From Polaribacter sp. L3A8 (GTDB taxonomy: Bacteria > Bacteroidota > Bacteroidia > Flavobacteriales > Flavobacteriaceae): a DNA stretch of 64,000 nt. The stretch spans positions 1,116,001 through 1,180,000 of the forward strand of contig NZ_CP047026.1 in the NCBI RefSeq assembly GCF_009796785.1. Reading direction: 5' to 3'. The position numbers were made by a program, and so were the translations under genes. Within the stretch, counting starts at the first letter, position 1. The number at the start of each line of letters is the position of its first letter. Under the pieces are notes generated by a model that was given only the letters and a program-made list of their open reading frames with translations, did no database searches and had not been told where the DNA came from. This document shows, in pieces, positions 61,710 to 64,000 of the stretch.

Positions 61710-64000
61710 ATGCTTAAATATTTAAAATTAACAAAGTTTTTAATTTTTATTATTTGCTCTTTTAATTATTGTTTTTCTCAACAAATTTCTAATTTTAAAT
61801 TTGTAGAAATAAAAGAAGGCATTACTAAACGAGCTGTAACAACAATAAAGCAAGATAAAGAAGGTTTTTTATGGTTTGGTACTAACGGAGCTGGTTTATA
61901 TCGTTATGACGGTATTTCTTATAAATGGTATGAATACCATTGGGATAATTATAATTCCATAAATAGTGGATTTATCAACGCTATTTTTGAAGATAGTAAT
62001 GATAATTTATGGATAACTACAGATGAAGGTCTTAATTTATACAATAAAGAATTTGATTCTTTTAAAAGAATAGACTTAAACAGTGCTTTTCCTGCATCAG
62101 AAAACTACACTATTCAAATTAAATCTGTTGCAGAGGTAAATGCAGAAGAACTTATTCTTGGTACTTATGGGCATGGTTTATTTCTCTTTAATAAATTTAC
62201 CTATAAATCAAAAAAAATCCCTTTTACAAAACCACACCATAATGGTTTTTTAGTGAATTCAATAATTAAATACCAAGAAAAAGATTTTTTTATAGGTACT
62301 TCAGAAGGTCTTTATCAATTTAATTTTTTACCTAAAGAAAATAAAACAACAATAAAACAACTAATTAGCAATCAACTAATAGAATCTCAATTTATTGATA
62401 GTAATGATAACTTGTGGATTGGAACTCAAAAAAATGGCCTATTAAAAATAGATTTAAAAAAACCTCAAAAAACAGTTTCTATATACAATATTACAGATAA
62501 ACGAATATTATCAATCACAGAATTCGAAAACACAATAATTTGTGGAACAGAAAACGAAGGTTTAATTATAGTAAATAAAAATGGTAAAATTCTTAAACAA
62601 TACCTCCATAATAAATTTGATGATACTAGTTTAAAATCAAATTCAGTTTGGTCGTTGTTAGTTGATAAAGAACAAAGAATTTGGTTAGGTTTTTATAATC
62701 AAGGTGTTTCTGTAATCGATAAATTATATACTAAATTTAATACAATAGAGTGTTTAAATAACAATACAAATTCTTTACAATCTAGTTCTGTTACAGGTAT
62801 TAAAGAAGATAAACAACATAGACTGTGGATTACCACAGATGGCGGTGGTATTGATGTTTTTAACAAAGAGAATGGAAAATTTATTCATATAAACAACAAA
62901 GAGCCCTCTAAGTATGGCAAAATTTTAAGCAATGATGTTACCGCCATTCATATAGATAAAAAAGACCAAGTGTGGTTAGGTGCTTGGACCAGTGGTTTAA
63001 CCAAGATTAATATAAAAACCAAACAAAACATAAATTATTCTACCCAAAATAGTAATCTAAAATCAGATAGAGTTTTAAGTATACAAGAAGATTCTAAAGG
63101 TAAAATTTGGATTGGTACTTTTTTAAAAGGGCTGCATTATTTAGATCCAAAAACCAATACAATTACACACTGTAATACCCAACCTTTTTTAGATTGGAAT
63201 TTAAATGATGAAGATATACGTAGAGTTTTTGTAGACAAAGATGATGATGTATGGCTTGGAACCCTAAACGGATTATTTCAAGTTAAACAACTTAAAGATA
63301 ACAAATTTCAAGTAATTTCTTTACGAGATAAAATGTCTGTTAAGCTTAGAAACCATACAAGTACACACAGAATTCTATCTATTTATCAATCTAATGACAA
63401 ACTTATCTGGATAGGAACCGATGGCGGAGGCTTATTTAGTTACAATAAAACCACAAAAAAATTTATTTGGTATAATAAAATAGACGGTTTTAACGAACTA
63501 TACGTAAGCTCTATCATAGAAAGTAATAATAATAATATTTGGGTTGCGGGTACTGGCGGAATTACAAAATTAGACAGAAAAAACAATACCGCCTTTAATA
63601 TTACTAAAGATGACGGTTTGTTAGCAAATGATTTTAATTATAATGCAGTCTTTAAAAATAGCCAAGGTAAACTCTACTTTGGTAATTATTTGGGAGTAAA
63701 TTATTTTAATCCAGATAAATTAAAAAAGAATACAACAGAACCTAAATTATTTTTTACTGATTTTAAATTATTTAATAAATCGGTTAAACCAAGTGATCAA
63801 AACTCTCCCCTATCAAAATCTATCACCTACACAAAAAAAATAGTATTAAATAGTAGTCAATCTGTATTTACCATAGATTATATAGGTTTAAATTATACAC
63901 GACCAGAAAAAAATAAATATGCCTATTTTATGGAAGGCGTAGATCCTGAATGGAATTTTGTAGGTAATGCTAAAAATGCTACCTATACTAATTTATCTCC
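61710..64000 (+). CDS. Hybrid two-component system sensor, periplasmic propeller (3' part outside window)
   Basis: The ATG at 61710 opens a frame of 763 codons to the window end. A signal peptide (LIFIICSFNYCFSQQ) precedes a seven-bladed-type two-component regulator propeller with many Reg_prop strands such as FLWFGTNGAGLYRYDG, NLWITTDEGLNLYNK, NLWIGTQKNGLLKI, RLWITTDGGGIDVFN and IWIGTFLKGLHYLD; near the end a Y_Y_Y domain starts (KYAYFMEGVDPEWNF). In this class the propeller senses a ligand, often an oligosaccharide, and the kinase, receiver and AraC domains follow outside the window. No SusCD or glycoside hydrolase gene lies in this window, so its target cannot be named. Confidence 0.88.
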   Translation, partial: MLKYLKLTKFLIFIICSFNYCFSQQISNFKFVEIKEGITKRAVTTIKQDKEGFLWFGTNGAGLYRYDGISYKWYEYHWDNYNSINSGFINAIFEDSNDNLWITTDEGLNLYNKEFDSFKRIDLNSAFPASENYTIQIKSVAEVNAEELILGTYGHGLFLFNKFTYKSKKIPFTKPHHNGFLVNSIIKYQEKDFFIGTSEGLYQFNFLPKENKTTIKQLISNQLIESQFIDSNDNLWIGTQKNGLLKIDLKKPQKTVSIYNITDKRILSITEFENTIICGTENEGLIIVNKNGKILKQYLHNKFDDTSLKSNSVWSLLVDKEQRIWLGFYNQGVSVIDKLYTKFNTIECLNNNTNSLQSSSVTGIKEDKQHRLWITTDGGGIDVFNKENGKFIHINNKEPSKYGKILSNDVTAIHIDKKDQVWLGAWTSGLTKINIKTKQNINYSTQNSNLKSDRVLSIQEDSKGKIWIGTFLKGLHYLDPKTNTITHCNTQPFLDWNLNDEDIRRVFVDKDDDVWLGTLNGLFQVKQLKDNKFQVISLRDKMSVKLRNHTSTHRILSIYQSNDKLIWIGTDGGGLFSYNKTTKKFIWYNKIDGFNELYVSSIIESNNNNIWVAGTGGITKLDRKNNTAFNITKDDGLLANDFNYNAVFKNSQGKLYFGNYLGVNYFNPDKLKKNTTEPKLFFTDFKLFNKSVKPSDQNSPLSKSITYTKKIVLNSSQSVFTIDYIGLNYTRPEKNKYAYFMEGVDPEWNFVGNAKNATYTNLS

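Noticed and set aside
1..64000. CRISPR arrays, tRNA or rRNA genes, prophage or complete insertion sequence genes.
   Set aside because: None recognised: no regular spacer arrays, no tRNA-like clover sequence, no transposase or integrase other than XerD.

Overview
The window is strongly AT-rich and reads as chromosomal DNA of a marine-type Flavobacteriaceae bacterium (Bacteroidota), perhaps close to Polaribacter or Tenacibaculum; the genus is an inference. Supporting signs are Bacteroidota-type promoters (TTTG, 19 bp, TAnnTTTG), a PorV/PorQ-family type IX secretion protein, a DUF4105 protein, a hybrid two-component system sensor with a periplasmic propeller, and the order recQ / kdsD-tatC-CMD-lptB / histidine kinase-pssA.

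Layout. 1-9.6 kb: housekeeping and envelope genes, namely recQ (cut by the window edge), kdsD, tatC, an AhpD-like protein, lptB, a GAF histidine kinase, pssA, a YheT-like hydrolase, a PorV-like protein and a DUF4105 protein. 9.6-53.6 kb: one almost unbroken minus-strand glycan locus of about 39 genes, read from aroQ at the right end to a polyprenyl-phosphate sugar transferase at the left end. 53.6-55.9 kb: two small outer-membrane barrel proteins and xerD. 56-64 kb: a decayed GIN-type gene, an AraC regulator, an 11-residue-repeat pentapeptide protein, an intergenic stretch with a duplicated terminator-bearing element, a long-chain acyl-CoA synthetase, and the 5' part of a two-component sensor that runs off the window.

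The glycan locus encodes a priming polyprenyl-phosphate sugar transferase, 19 glycosyltransferase-like proteins (8 GT2, 10 GT4-like, 1 CDP-glycerol-transferase-like), an O-antigen ligase/polymerase, a Wzm/Wzt-type ABC exporter, NeuA/NeuC/NeuB for a CMP-sialic-acid-type sugar, WecE/WecD for a TDP-4-acetamido-4,6-dideoxyhexose, and modifying enzymes: AsnB amidotransferase, MBOAT acyltransferase with an SGNH partner, a CapK-like adenylate-forming enzyme, methyltransferases, and a radical SAM/SPASM-polysaccharide pyruvyl transferase fusion. No Wzx flippase is visible, so export probably uses the ABC transporter.

The locus shows repeated remodelling: a frameshifted methyltransferase, a decayed SGNH hydrolase remnant, a stray glycosyltransferase start, and a 162-bp MITE-like element present twice (98% identical), one copy of which supplies the stop codon of a glycosyltransferase. 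The best candidates for something new are the radical SAM-pyruvyltransferase fusion and the pair of 134-bp terminator-bearing elements at 58.8 and 59.1 kb.
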